Shown: one piece after another, positions 1-8,943 of the stretch
How positions within the stretch are numbered: position 1 is the first letter of the stretch
Layout of the letters: each line of letters begins with the position of its first letter
DNA from: Streptomyces diastatochromogenes
GTDB lineage: Bacteria > Actinomycetota > Actinomycetes > Streptomycetales > Streptomycetaceae
Assembly (NCBI GenBank): GCA_026913215.1
Contig: JAPTYK010000001.1
Coordinates: forward strand, 4,588,001 to 4,652,000
Length of the DNA stretch: 64,000 bases
Direction: 5' to 3'
Notes under the pieces: generated by a model
The model's input: the letters and a program-made list of their open reading frames with translations, nothing else
Database searches by the model: none
What the model was told of the DNA's origin: nothing
Translations under genes and position numbers: made by a program

Positions 1-26
1 AGCGTTTTTCGTACGTTTCTCGTGAG

Positions 27-56
27 CGGGCCCGTACCCCCTGGGGTGCGGGCCCG
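27..56 (+). terminator. Terminator-like hairpin upstream of truA
   Basis: Two 14-base arms (27-40 and 43-56, cgggcccgtacccc against ggggtgcgggcccg) pair with one wobble. The arms run from GC-rich to GC-rich with almost no loop, so the inner pairs must open. In Streptomyces truA follows rplQ, so this hairpin probably ends the ribosomal protein operon whose last gene lies left of the window. Confidence 0.6.
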
Positions 57-83
57 TTCCCGTGTCTTTGAGAGGATCTTCGC

Positions 84-938
84 GTGAGCGATGACGTGCA
101 GGACGGGTTCGTACGGGTACGCCTTGACCTTTCGTACGACGGCAAGGACTTCTCCGGCTGGGCCAAGCAGGCCCAGGGGCAGCGGACCGTGCAGGGCGAG
201 ATCGAGGACGCCCTGCGGACCGTGACCCGGTCGAAGGAGACGTACGAGCTGACCGTCGCCGGCCGGACCGACGCCGGGGTGCACGCGCGGGGCCAGGTCG
301 CCCATGTCGACCTGCCCGTGGAGCTGTGGGCCGAGCACCGGGACAAGCTGCTCAGGCGGCTCGCGGGGCGGCTCTCGCACGACGTGCGGGTGTGGAAGGT
401 GGAGGAGGCCCCCGCGGGGTTCAACGCGCGGTTCTCGGCCGTCTGGCGCCGCTACGCCTACCGCGTCACCGACAACCCCGGCGGTGTCGACCCGCTGCTG
501 CGCGGACACGTGCTGTGGCACGACTGGGCCCTCGACATGGACGCCATGAACGAGGCCGCCACCGCGCTCGTCGGCGAGCACGACTTCGCCGCGTACTGCA
601 AGAAGCGCGAGGGCGCCACCACCATCCGCACGCTCCAGGTGCTCCGCTGGGAGCGGCGCGAGGACGGGATCCTCGAAGCGACGGTGAAGGCGGACGCCTT
701 CTGCCACAACATGGTCCGCTCGCTCGTCGGCGCCCTGCTCTTCGTCGGCGACGGCCACCGGCCGGTCGACTGGCCCGGCAAGGTCCTCGCCGCCGGGGTG
801 CGGGACTCGGCCGTGCACGTGGTGCGGCCGCACGGCCTCACCCTCGAAGAGGTCGGCTACCCGGAGGACGCGCTGCTGGCCGCCCGCAGCAAGGAGGCCC
901 GCAACAAGCGGTCACTCCCCGGCGGCGGCTGCTGCTGA
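84..938 (+). CDS. truA: tRNA pseudouridine(38-40) synthase TruA
   Basis: Cytoplasmic enzyme that converts uridines 38-40 in the anticodon arm of tRNAs to pseudouridine. The protein has 284 residues. The family motif GRTDAGVHA is at about residues 60-68 with the catalytic Asp at 63, and the second half carries the typical FCHNMVRSLVGALL stretch. GTG at 84 is chosen because the conserved core (RVRLDLSYDG) starts at about residue 11 and a purine-rich agagga lies about seven bases upstream. The frame is intact. The 3' end overlaps the end of the convergent minus-strand gene by 27 bases. In Streptomyces this gene closes the rpoA-rplQ neighbourhood. Confidence 0.97.
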   Translation: MSDDVQDGFVRVRLDLSYDGKDFSGWAKQAQGQRTVQGEIEDALRTVTRSKETYELTVAGRTDAGVHARGQVAHVDLPVELWAEHRDKLLRRLAGRLSHDVRVWKVEEAPAGFNARFSAVWRRYAYRVTDNPGGVDPLLRGHVLWHDWALDMDAMNEAATALVGEHDFAAYCKKREGATTIRTLQVLRWERREDGILEATVKADAFCHNMVRSLVGALLFVGDGHRPVDWPGKVLAAGVRDSAVHVVRPHGLTLEEVGYPEDALLAARSKEARNKRSLPGGGCC

Positions 939-1922
939 GGCCTGGGAGCGGCCCCGGGCGTAGATCTGGTTGAAGGCGAAGGTGCCGAGGTCGTCGCTGG
1001 CCTGGAAGACGGGCTTGTCGGCCTTGGTGACCTTCTTGCCGTTGGCGAAGCCGGCCTGGGTGAAGTACGCGTACCGGCCGATCGCGTTCGAGCGGCGCAG
1101 GCAGACCGTGGCGTGGCAGAAGTCGCCCACGCCCCCGCCCACCAGGGGCGCGATGCCGCCGGTGGCCTGTTCCTTGGCCTTCTGGGCGGCGGCCTCGGAG
1201 GGGAAGACGGCGACGCCGACGGTGATCGCCACGCCGTCCTTCACGTAGGTGGCGCGGAGCACCCGCTCGCAGCCGTTCCGCCGCAGGACCGTGCCCAGGC
1301 CGCCCTGGGTGACGGCCGCGCAGTTCGTGGTCGCGGAGGTCGTGCCCTTCTTGTACGGGCGGCCGTTCATGCTCAGCTTCTTGCCCGGGAAGAGGCCCTC
1401 GGCGCTGAGCGGGGCCTTGTCCTTCTTCGGGTCCGAGATGTAGTCCCTCGGGTTCGGCGGGGGCGGCGGGGCCACCGAGGAGAAGGTCGGCTCGGGGTCG
1501 GCGTGCCGGTGGGGAGATCGAGTCGGTGGTGACGGGGTGCTTGTTGGCCTCGTCGTTCTTCTTGTTGGTGCTCACGACGGCGGTCGCGACGATCGCGCCG
1601 ACGGCCGCCGTCGCCAGGACGCCGCCGCCGATCAGCAGGAGGCGCTTGCGGCGGCCCGGGAGGCCGAGGCGTCGGCCAGGGCGCCCCAGTCAGGGGTGCC
1701 GGTGCTGCCCTGGGCGCCGGGGAAGGGGTTCGGCTGCGGCTGCTGCTGGGGCTGTGGGTAGCCGTGGCCCGGCTGCTGCCCGTACTCCTGCTGCGGCGGG
1801 TATCCGTACCCGGGCTGCTGTCCCTGACCCTGCGGCGGCGGGTATCCGTAGCCCGGCTGCCCCTGACCCTGCTGCCCCTGTCGCTGCGGCTCCTGCGGCC
1901 ACTGCGGTCCCCCAAAGCTCAT
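912..1922 (-). CDS. Single-pass membrane protein with Pro/Gln/Gly-rich N-terminus (frame broken)
   Basis: Function not recognised. The restored protein starts at ATG 1922 with a Gly/Pro/Gln/Tyr-rich cytoplasmic part of about 90 residues containing repeated QPGYGYPP-like units. Then follow a basic stretch and one membrane helix (LLLIGGGVLATAAVGAIVA) and an outside domain of about 200 residues with several cysteines (C-A-A, FCHATVC). Such proline-rich, single-helix proteins are common at the actinobacterial envelope. The frame is broken near 1650 (one base missing in a G/C run, so that ...RAARKRLLLIG... continues) and again near 1480-1510. The C-terminal segment 912-1475 is intact. I infer sequencing errors. 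The gene is divergent from the ABC-F gene. Confidence 0.7.
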
Positions 1923-1978
1923 GCCGCGCATCCTAAACCGGTTGGGCCGGGGCCGAGCGGGCGGTGACAATGCATCCC

Positions 1979-3601
1979 ATGGGACATGTCGAGGCCGCGC
2001 ATCTGGAGTACTACCTTCCCGACGGGAGGGTCCTCCTCGGGGACGCCTCCTTCCGGGTCGGGGAGGGGGCCGTCGTCGCCCTCGTCGGCGCCAACGGCGC
2101 CGGCAAGACCACACTGCTCCGGATGATCGCCGGAGAGCTCCAGCCGCACGGCGGCAGCGTCACGGTCAGCGGCGGGCTCGGTGTGATGCCGCAGTTCGTC
2201 GGCTCCGTACGGGACGAGTCCACCGTCCGTGACCTGCTGGTCTCGGTCGCCCAGCCCCGGATCCGGGAGGCCGCGAAGGCCGTGGACGAGGCCGAGCACC
2301 TGATCATGACGGTCGACGACGAGGCCGCGCAGATGAAGTACGCGCAGGCCCTCAGCGACTGGGCCGAGGTGCAGGGGTACGAGGCGGAGACCCTCTGGGA
2401 CATCTGCACGATGGCCGCGCTGGGCGTCCCGTACGACAAGGCGCAGTTCCGTCAGGTCAGGACGCTGTCCGGCGGCGAGCAGAAGCGGCTGGTGCTGGAG
2501 TCGCTGCTGCGCGGCCCCGACGAGGTGCTGCTCCTCGACGAGCCGGACAACTACCTCGACGTGCCCGGCAAGCGGTGGCTGGAGGAGCGGCTGCGGGAGA
2601 CCCGCAAGACCGTGCTCTTCATCTCCCACGACCGGGAGCTGCTCTCCCGGGGCGCGCAGAAGATCATCGCGGTCGAGCCCGGCCCGGCCGGCTCGGACGT
2701 CTGGGTGCACGGCGGCGGCTTCGACACCTTCCACGAGGCGCGGCGGGAGCGGTTCGCCCGCTTCGAGGAGCTGAAGCGGCGCTGGGACGAGAAGCACGCG
2801 CAGCTGAAGAAGCTCGTGGTCAACCTGCGGCAGGCGGCCGCGGTCAGCCACGAGATGGCCTCCCGGTACGCGGCGGCGCAGACCCGGCTGAAGAAGTTCG
2901 AGGAGGCCGGTCCGCCGCCGGAGCCGCCGCGCGAGCAGGACATCCGCATGCGGCTGCGCGGCGGACGGACCGGGGTGCGGGCCGTGACCTGCGAGAACCT
3001 TGAGCTGACCGGTCTGATGAAGCCGTTCTCGCTGGAGATCTTCTACGGGGAGCGGGTCGCCGTCCTCGGTTCGAACGGCTCGGGGAAGTCGCACTTCCTG
3101 CGGCTGCTCGCGGGGGACCCCTCGGTCGCCCACACGGGCACGTGGAAGCTGGGCGCCCGGGTCGTGCCGGGGCACTTCGCGCAGACCCACGCCCACCCGG
3201 AGCTGGCCGGGCGGCCGCTCGTCGACATCCTGTGGACCGAGCACGCCAAGGACCGGGGCGGGGCGATGTCGGTGCTGCGGCGCTACGAGCTGGAGCGGCA
3301 GGGCGACCAGCCCTTCGACAAGCTCTCGGGCGGACAGCAGGCCCGCTTCCAGATCCTGCTGCTCGAACTGGCCGGCACGACGGCGCTGCTCCTCGACGAG
3401 CCCACGGACAACCTGGACCTGGAGTCCGCCGAGGCGCTCCAGGAGGGCCTGGAGTCCTACGAGGGCACCGTGATGGCCGTCACCCACGACCGCTGGTTCG
3501 CGAAGAGCTTCGACCGCTACCTGGTCTTCGGGTCGGACGGGGTCGTACGGGAGACCACGGAGCCCGTGTGGGACGAGCGACGGGTCGAGCGGGCGCGGTG
3601 A
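1979..3601 (+). CDS. ABC-F family ATP-binding protein
   Basis: Soluble protein of about 540 residues with two ABC ATPase domains and no membrane segment, the layout of ABC-F translation factors and ribosome-protection proteins. Domain 1: Walker A GANGAGKTT (about 37-45), signature LSGGEQ, Walker B LLLDEP. A charged linker (RRWDEKHAQLKKLV...) separates the domains. Domain 2: Walker A GSNGSGKS, signature LSGGQQ, Walker B LLLDEPTDNLD. I chose ATG 1979 (MGHVEAAHLE) because the ABC core begins right after it; GTG 1964 and ATG 1970 are also in frame. The frame is intact. The gene sits directly upstream of rplM, its usual place in Streptomyces. Whether it gives antibiotic resistance or aids normal translation cannot be read from the sequence. 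Confidence 0.9.
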   Translation: MGHVEAAHLEYYLPDGRVLLGDASFRVGEGAVVALVGANGAGKTTLLRMIAGELQPHGGSVTVSGGLGVMPQFVGSVRDESTVRDLLVSVAQPRIREAAKAVDEAEHLIMTVDDEAAQMKYAQALSDWAEVQGYEAETLWDICTMAALGVPYDKAQFRQVRTLSGGEQKRLVLESLLRGPDEVLLLDEPDNYLDVPGKRWLEERLRETRKTVLFISHDRELLSRGAQKIIAVEPGPAGSDVWVHGGGFDTFHEARRERFARFEELKRRWDEKHAQLKKLVVNLRQAAAVSHEMASRYAAAQTRLKKFEEAGPPPEPPREQDIRMRLRGGRTGVRAVTCENLELTGLMKPFSLEIFYGERVAVLGSNGSGKSHFLRLLAGDPSVAHTGTWKLGARVVPGHFAQTHAHPELAGRPLVDILWTEHAKDRGGAMSVLRRYELERQGDQPFDKLSGGQQARFQILLLELAGTTALLLDEPTDNLDLESAEALQEGLESYEGTVMAVTHDRWFAKSFDRYLVFGSDGVVRETTEPVWDERRVERAR

Positions 3602-3623
3602 CCTCGGGCGGTGCCCCGGCGTT

Positions 3624-3653
3624 TTGACCCGTCCGGGGTGCCGCGGGTACTGT
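3624..3653 (+). promoter_or_regulatory. Predicted promoter of rplM-rpsI
   Basis: TTGACC at 3624-3629 and TACTGT at 3648-3653 are separated by 18 bases, a good match to the housekeeping (HrdB-type) pattern TTGAC-n17/18-TAnnnT. It lies about 175 bases before rplM, leaving a long leader in which I see no clear regulatory fold. Confidence 0.55.
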
Positions 3654-3829
3654 TGCGGTTTGTTATGCGTATTGGCTTCGTCGTTCTCGTACGAAGGAGC
3701 CTGCGCAGGTTCCCTGGAGCAGTTACCAGTGGCTCGCATACGGGCGGTGTCCCGGCAGTGCAGGCCCCAGCTGCATGATCGCTTCAGGTGTGTCTGGACT
3801 CCATCCACTGAAGAAGCGAAGGCTACGAA

Positions 3830-4273
3830 GTGCGTACGTACAGCCCCAAGCCCGGCGACGTGACTCGCCAGTGGCACATCATCGACGCGCAGGACATCGT
3901 CCTGGGCCGCCTGGCGACGACGGCCGCGAACCTCCTGCGAGGCAAGCACAAGCCGGTCTACGCCCCGCACATGGACATGGGCGACTTCGTCATCATCATC
4001 AACGCTGACAAGGTCCACCTGTCCGGCAACAAGAAGACCCAGAAGATGGCCTACCGCCACTCTGGCTTCCCGGGTGGTCTGCGCTCCGTCCGCTACGACG
4101 AGCTGCTCGACAAGAACCCCGAGAAGGCCGTCGAGAAGGCCATCAAGGGCATGATCCCCAAGAACTCCCTGGGCCGTCAGATGCTCTCGAAGCTGAAGGT
4201 CTACGCGGGCGAGAACCACCCGCACGCTGCCCAGCAGCCGGTTCCGTTCGAGATCACCCAGGTCGCGCAGTAA
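3830..4273 (+). CDS. rplM: 50S ribosomal protein L13
   Basis: Component of the large ribosomal subunit, 147 residues, normal length. Family landmarks are RQWHIIDAQDIVLGRLAT near the start, HMDMGDFVIIINADK in the middle and GMIPKNSLGRQM followed by LKVYAGENHPHAAQQP at the end. The start is GTG 3830 (MRTYSPK); a weak gaagcgaagg precedes it. It is followed after 44 bases by rpsI, as in nearly all bacteria, so the two are one operon. The frame is intact. Confidence 0.98.
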   Translation: MRTYSPKPGDVTRQWHIIDAQDIVLGRLATTAANLLRGKHKPVYAPHMDMGDFVIIINADKVHLSGNKKTQKMAYRHSGFPGGLRSVRYDELLDKNPEKAVEKAIKGMIPKNSLGRQMLSKLKVYAGENHPHAAQQPVPFEITQVAQ

Positions 4274-4317
4274 TTCCGGCCACACCCCCTAAGAACGAAA
4301 GAAATCTGAGGAGCATC

Positions 4318-4830
4318 GTGGCCGAGACCACCCCCGAGACCCCCGTCGACGAGTTCGAGGGCGTCGAGGAGTACACCACCGAGACCGAGCTCGTCGAGGG
4401 TGACTACACCTCCGAGTCCCTCGCGTCCCGCTTCGGCGACCCGCAGCCGGCCGCCGGCCTGGGCCGTCGCAAGAACGCCATCGCCCGCGTCCGGATCGTT
4501 CCGGGCACCGGCAAGTGGAAGATCAACGGTCGCACCCTTGAGGACTACTTCCCCAACAAGGTGCACCAGCAGGAAGTCAACGAGCCCTTCAAGGTGCTCG
4601 AGCTCGACAACCGCTACGACGTCATCGCCCGCATCGCGGGTGGCGGTGTCTCCGGCCAGGCCGGCGCCCTGCGCCTCGGCGTGGCCCGTGCGCTGAACGA
4701 GGCGGACGTCGAGAACAACCGCCCGGCGCTGAAGAAGGCCGGCTTCCTCTCCCGTGACGACCGTGCGGTCGAGCGGAAGAAGGCCGGTCTCAAGAAGGCC
4801 CGCAAGGCCCCGCAGTACAGCAAGCGCTAA
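4318..4830 (+). CDS. rpsI: 30S ribosomal protein S9
   Basis: Component of the small ribosomal subunit. 170 residues, longer than the roughly 130 of E. coli S9 because of an acidic N-terminal extension (about residues 1-40) typical of actinobacteria. The conserved core starts with GLGRRKNAIARVRIVPG. The C-terminal tail KKARKAPQYSKR reaches the decoding site in known ribosomes. GTG 4318 has a strong Shine-Dalgarno ctgaggagc. It is the second gene of the rplM operon and is closed by the hairpin at 4853-4898. Confidence 0.98.
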   Translation: MAETTPETPVDEFEGVEEYTTETELVEGDYTSESLASRFGDPQPAAGLGRRKNAIARVRIVPGTGKWKINGRTLEDYFPNKVHQQEVNEPFKVLELDNRYDVIARIAGGGVSGQAGALRLGVARALNEADVENNRPALKKAGFLSRDDRAVERKKAGLKKARKAPQYSKR

Positions 4831-4852
4831 TCACGCCTGCTCGGTCTGCTTT

Positions 4853-4898
4853 CGTACGCCCCGGCGGCACTGCCCGTGCCGTCGGGGCGTACGTTTTT
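4853..4898 (+). terminator. Rho-independent terminator after rpsI
   Basis: An 18-bp stem (arms begin cgtacgcccc and end ggggcgtacg, one G-U pair) with a short loop is followed by five T residues at 4894-4898. It is one of the few classical hairpin plus T-run terminators in this GC-rich window. Confidence 0.92.
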
Positions 4899-4946
4899 CA
4901 TAACCTCTTTCTCTTTCGCTTGGGCACGTATTTTCGGAGGACAACT

Positions 4947-6304
4947 GTGGGACGACTCTTCGGCACCGACGGCGTACGAGGCGTCGCCAACGCGGACCTG
5001 ACGGCGGAGCTGGCGCTCGGTCTGTCCGTCGCGGCCGCGCACGTGCTCGCCGAGGCGGGCACCTTCGAGGGCCACCGGCCGACCGCCGTGGTCGGACGTG
5101 ACCCGCGCGCCTCGGAGAGTTCCTCGAAGCGGCCGTCGTCGCGGGCCTCGCCAGCGCCGGCGTGGACGTGCTGCGCGTCGGCGTCCTGCCCACCCCGGCC
5201 GTCGCCCACCTCACCGGCGTCCTCGGCGCCGACCTCGGCGTGATGCTCTCCGCCAGCCACAACGCCATGCCCGACAACGGCATCAAGTTCTTCGCCCGCG
5301 GCGGCCACAAGCTCGCCGACGAGCTGGAGGACAAGATCGAGGCCGTGTACGAGGAGCACCGCACCGGCGCCCCCTGGGAGCGCCCGACCGGTGCCGGCGT
5401 CGGCCGCGTCCGCGACTACGACGAGGGCTTCGAGACGTACGTCTCCCACCTGCTGTCCGTCCTCCCCAACCGCCTCGACGGGCTGAAGATCGTCCTCGAC
5501 GAGGCCCACGGCGCCGCCGCCCGCGTCTCGCCCGAGGCCTTCACCCGCGCCGGCGCCCAGGTCGTCACCATCGGCGCCGAGCCCGACGGCCTCAACATCA
5601 ACGACGGCTGCGGCTCCACCCACCTGGACCTGCTCAAGGCCGCCGTCGTCGAGCACGGCGCCGACCTGGGCATCGCCCACGACGGCGACGCCGACCGCTG
5701 CCTCGCCGTGGACGCCTCCGGCGCCGAGGTCGACGGCGACCAGATCCTCGCCGTGCTCGCCCTCGCCATGCGCGAGGTCGGCGCCCTGCGCGGCGACACC
5801 GTCGTCGCGACCGTCATGTCCAACCTGGGCTTCAAGCTCGCCATGGAGCGCGAGGGCCTGAACCTCGTCCAGACCGCGGTCGGCGACCGCTACGTCCTGG
5901 AGTCCATGAAGGAGAACGGCTACGCCCTCGGCGGCGAGCAGTCCGGGCACGTCATCGTGCTCGACCACGCCACCACCGGCGACGGCACCCTCACCGGCCT
6001 CATGCTGGCCGCCCGCGTCGCCGCCACCGGCAAGTCGCTCGCGGACCTCGCCGGCGTCATGGAGCGGCTGCCGCAGATCCTCATCAACGTCAAGGACGTC
6101 GACAAGTCCCGGGTCACCACCTCGGGCGAACTCGCCGCCGCCGTCACCGAGGCCGAGCGCGAGCTCGGCTCCACCGGCCGCGTCCTGCTCCGCCCCTCCG
6201 GCACCGAGCCGCTGGTCCGCGTCATGGTCGAGGCCGCCGACATCGAGCAGGCCCGCGCGGTCGCGCAGCGCCTCGCGGACGTCGTGAAGTCCGCGCTCGG
6301 CTAG
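4947..6304 (+). CDS. glmM: Phosphoglucosamine mutase GlmM (frame broken near 5119)
   Basis: Interconverts glucosamine-6-phosphate and glucosamine-1-phosphate in UDP-GlcNAc synthesis, the step after GlmS, whose gene is at 21517. GTG 4947 is chosen because cggagga lies 5 bases upstream and the protein then begins GRLFGTDGVRG as in the family. Landmarks: the active-site phosphoserine in LSASHN, the metal-binding loop DGDADRC and the phosphate-binding loop RPSGTEPLVRVM near the end. One G is missing near 5119 (tcggagag for tcgggagag); restoring it joins GRDPRASGEFLEAAV and gives about 452 residues, the normal length. The gene is essential, so I regard the break as a sequence error. Confidence 0.95.
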
Positions 6305-6329
6305 CCTTTCTGAGGCACCGTCATGCAGG

Positions 6330-6362
6330 GAAGGGCCCCCGCCGTACCGGCGGGGGCCCTTC
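6330..6362 (+). terminator. Bidirectional terminator between glmM and the DUF389 gene
   Basis: Perfect 15-bp inverted repeat (6330-6344 and 6348-6362, gaagggcccccgccg and its complement) around a 3-base loop. It stands between two convergent genes and probably stops transcription from both sides. Confidence 0.85.
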
Positions 6363-6382
6363 GATCCCCGGGCTTTCCGGGG

Positions 6383-7329
6383 TCAGAGCTTCGGCGCGCG
6401 GCGCCAGCGGCCGCGCTGGGTGCGCCACAGGGCCTTCTGTCCGTACAGGGTGAGCGTCCCGGCCAGGACGATGCCGAAGAGGTTCAGCATCAGCTGCTCG
6501 ACCGAGCCCCACATCTGGCCCACCTCGCCGTAGCTGAGCGCCACCGCCGCGTTCGCGCCCGCCGGGACCGTCGTCACCGAGATGGCCACGCCCACCAGCG
6601 CCCCCGACTTGGCGGAGGTCAGGAGAGGGTGCCGGCCGCGCCCGCGAGCAGCGCCACGACGAAGGAGAACGGGTCCGGCTGCCAGATGAACCGGGTGTTG
6701 GGCCGGTCCGCGTCCAGCTGCGCCTTGCTGAACAGGTCGAGCGCGTCCATCCCCAGGCTGAACACCGTCGTCGCCGCGATCGCCGCCGCGAAGCCGACGA
6801 CCAGCGCGATCAGCGAGCGCGCCGCCAGCTTCGGGGCGCGCTGCACGATCGCCGTGCAGATGCCGGCCAGCGGGCCGAACTCCGGGCCGACCGCCATCGC
6901 GCCCACGATCAGGATCGCGTTGTCCAGGACGACACCGCAGGCCGCGATCATCGTCGCCAGGATCATGAACGCGCCGTACGTGAGGGAGAGCGTCGACTCC
7001 TCGTGCGTCGCCCCCGCCAGCTGTTCCCAGATCACCGCGTCCGCGGGCTCGCCGGGGGCCTCCCGCTCGGCCGCTTCCGCGCGGGCGGAGAGCGAGAGGT
7101 CGATGTTCTCGACGGCGATCGAGCCGTCCTGATCGATCCTCAGCGCCCGCAGCTCCTGCAGCAGTTCGTCGCCCGCCTCGCGGGCCACGTCGCACAGCAC
7201 CAGGTCGCCCGCGGGGTCTCGGGCCGCGCCCGGCAGCACCACCAGATGGGTGGTGCCGACGGTCGACTCGATCAGCCGGACCGCTTCGAGGGTGCGGTCG
7301 GGCGGCACGATCAGGCGGAGATGCAGCAT
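6383..7329 (-). CDS. DUF389 hydrophobic membrane protein (frame broken near 6621)
   Basis: Integral membrane protein of unknown function. The N-terminal ~95 residues form a soluble domain (MLHLRLIVPPDRTLEAVRL...). The conserved DUF389 core follows with several helices: TYGAFMILATMIAACGVVLDN, ILIVGAMAVGPEFGPLAG, and the later segments SLIALVVGFAAAIA, FVVALLAGAAGTLSLTSAKSG and VGVAISVTTVPAGAN. One base of a C-run is missing near 6621; restoring it joins AGTLS to LTSAKSGALVG and gives about 315 residues, ending at the stop at 6383. The gene starts 18 bases after coaA and is likely cotranscribed with it. Confidence 0.85.
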
Positions 7330-7347
7330 GGGGAGAGCGTACGGAGG

Positions 7348-8414
7348 TCAGAGCTTCCGCAGGCTCAGGCGCTGCACCTTGTGGTCGGGGCCCTTGCGGA
7401 CGACGAGGGTCGCCCGGCCGCGGGTCGGGGCCACGTTCTCCAGGAGGTTCACCTTGTTGATGGTCCGCCACATCGTGCGGGCATAGTCGAAGGCCTCCTC
7501 CTCGGAGACCTGCGTCCAGCGCCGGAAGTACGAGGACGGGTCCTGGAAGGCGGTGTCGCGCAGCTTGCGGAAGCGGTTGAGGTACCAGCGCTCGATGTCC
7601 TCGGGGCGCGCGTCCACGTACACCGAGAAGTCGAAGTAGTCGGCGAGGCCGACGCGGGTGCGGCCGTCCTTGCCGGGCAGCGCCGGCTGGAGGACGTTCA
7701 GCCCCTCCACGATGAGGATGTCCGGGCGGCGCACCACGAGCCGCTCGCCGGGCACCCGGTCGTAGATCAGGTGCGAGTAGACCGGGGCCGTGACCTCGTC
7801 CTTGCCCGCCTTGACGTCCGCGACGAAGCGGGTCAGGGCCCGGCGGTCGTACGACTCGGGGAAACCCTTCCGGGACATCAGGCCGCGCGCCTTCAGCTCC
7901 TCCATCGGGTAGAGGAAGGCGTCCGTCGTCACCAGCTCCACGCGCGGGTGCTCCGGCCAGCGGGCCAGGAGGGCCTGGAGGAGGCGGGAGACCGTCGACT
8001 TGCCGACGGCCACCGAACCGGCCACCCCTATGACGAAGGGGGTGCCGCGCTGCTCGGCGCTCTCGCCGAGGAAGGTGTTCAGGGCGCCGCGGAGGCCGCT
8101 GGTGGCCTGCACGTACAGGTTGAGCAGCCGGGAGAGGGGGAGGTAGATGTCCCGGACCTCGTCGAGGTCGATGACGTCCCCGAGGCCGCGGAGCCGCTCG
8201 ACCTCGTCGGCGGTGAGGGGGAGGGGGGTCTTGTCGCGCAGGGCGCTCCACTCGGCCCGGGTGAGGTCGACGTACGGGGTCGCCTCGGAGGGGCGGCGGG
8301 GGCCGGTCCCGTTCCGGGGGGTGCCCCGTCCGGCGCCCTCTCCGGTTCCGGCGCCGTCGCCGGGGGTCCGTCGGGGCCGTCCCCGTTGGGGCTTCGTGGC
8401 GGCGAAGTGATCAC
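7348..8414 (-). CDS. coaA: Type I pantothenate kinase CoaA (frame broken near 8292)
   Basis: Phosphorylates pantothenate in the first step of coenzyme A synthesis. The P-loop GVAGSVAVGKST sits in the first half; the family motifs ELVTTDAFLYP, SRKGFPESYD, PVYSHLIYD and ILIVEGLNVLQ follow. The C-terminus KGPDHKVQRLSLRKL is typical of Streptomyces. I place the start at GTG 8414 (MITSPPRSPNGDG), which matches the usual N-terminus, with a proline-rich unconserved stretch before TPYVDLTRAEWSALRDK. Joining the two needs one extra C near 8292. The upstream end is separated from the immunity gene by a strong hairpin, so coaA probably has its own promoter at 8415-8507. Confidence 0.94.
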
Positions 8415-8507
8415 CTGGCCATTGTCCCGGGTCGGGCGGGGTGCGGGGGTGGGGTGGGTCACGTGGGGCGTCGCCTCTGCCGAGGTCAGGGTCTGCCGCC
8501 GAACAGC

Positions 8508-8545
8508 CGACGGTCCCACCGGAAAGGGATCCGGTGGGACCGTCG
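8508..8545 (-). terminator. Terminator between the toxin-immunity genes and coaA
   Basis: 16-bp perfect inverted repeat (8508-8523 and 8530-8545, cgacggtcccaccgga and its complement) around a 6-base loop. On the minus strand it follows the small gene 8553-8942 and insulates coaA from the toxin operon. Confidence 0.85.
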
Positions 8546-8552
8546 CCTTCGT

Positions 8553-8942
8553 TCACCTGCGTGGTGCAGGGGTGGAGACCTGGACATCTCCTGCGGAGTT
8601 GCTGACGCCTACGCATCCGATGACGTGCAGAGGGCGCGGGGCAAGGTAGATCTGAAAGAAGTACCCCGTTCCTTTCTGATCGTCCACCCAGCCCGCATGG
8701 AGGCCTTGCTCACCCATCTTCTCGAGATCCGCAAGGCATTTCGCGGCTCCTATGGTTTCCCGCCCGCGCCGCCGCATATGTCCTACCCGGCCACGGAGGA
8801 TGCCCCGGAGTGTCGATGCAGGAATGGGCTTCGGTCCGATGTAAAACTCTGCACCGGAGGCCAGCGAAGCTCTGGCCAGAATGCTTGCTTCGGAGTCGCC
8901 GCCGAATGCCGCCAGCAGCTCGCTCGTGGATACTTCCTCCAT
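8553..8942 (-). CDS. Probable immunity protein to the RHS toxin tip
   Basis: 129-residue protein I do not recognise by family. It has no signal peptide and no membrane helix, as expected for a cytosolic immunity protein. The ATG at 8942 is one base after the TGA of the RHS toxin gene, so the two are almost certainly translated together. In polymorphic toxin loci the gene right after the toxin tip usually encodes its neutraliser; that is the basis for the call. Together with the toxin tip it has visibly lower GC and more A/T-ending codons than the RHS core, which fits exchange of a toxin/immunity cassette. Confidence 0.7.
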   Translation of the reverse strand: MEEVSTSELLAAFGGDSEASILARASLASGAEFYIGPKPIPASTLRGILRGRVGHMRRRGRETIGAAKCLADLEKMGEQGLHAGWVDDQKGTGYFFQIYLAPRPLHVIGCVGVSNSAGDVQVSTPAPRR

Positions 8943-8943
8943 C

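Noticed and set aside
1919..4285. Long minus-strand frame across the ABC-F and rplM genes
   Set aside because: Opposes two strongly conserved genes and has no conserved motifs; GC artefact.
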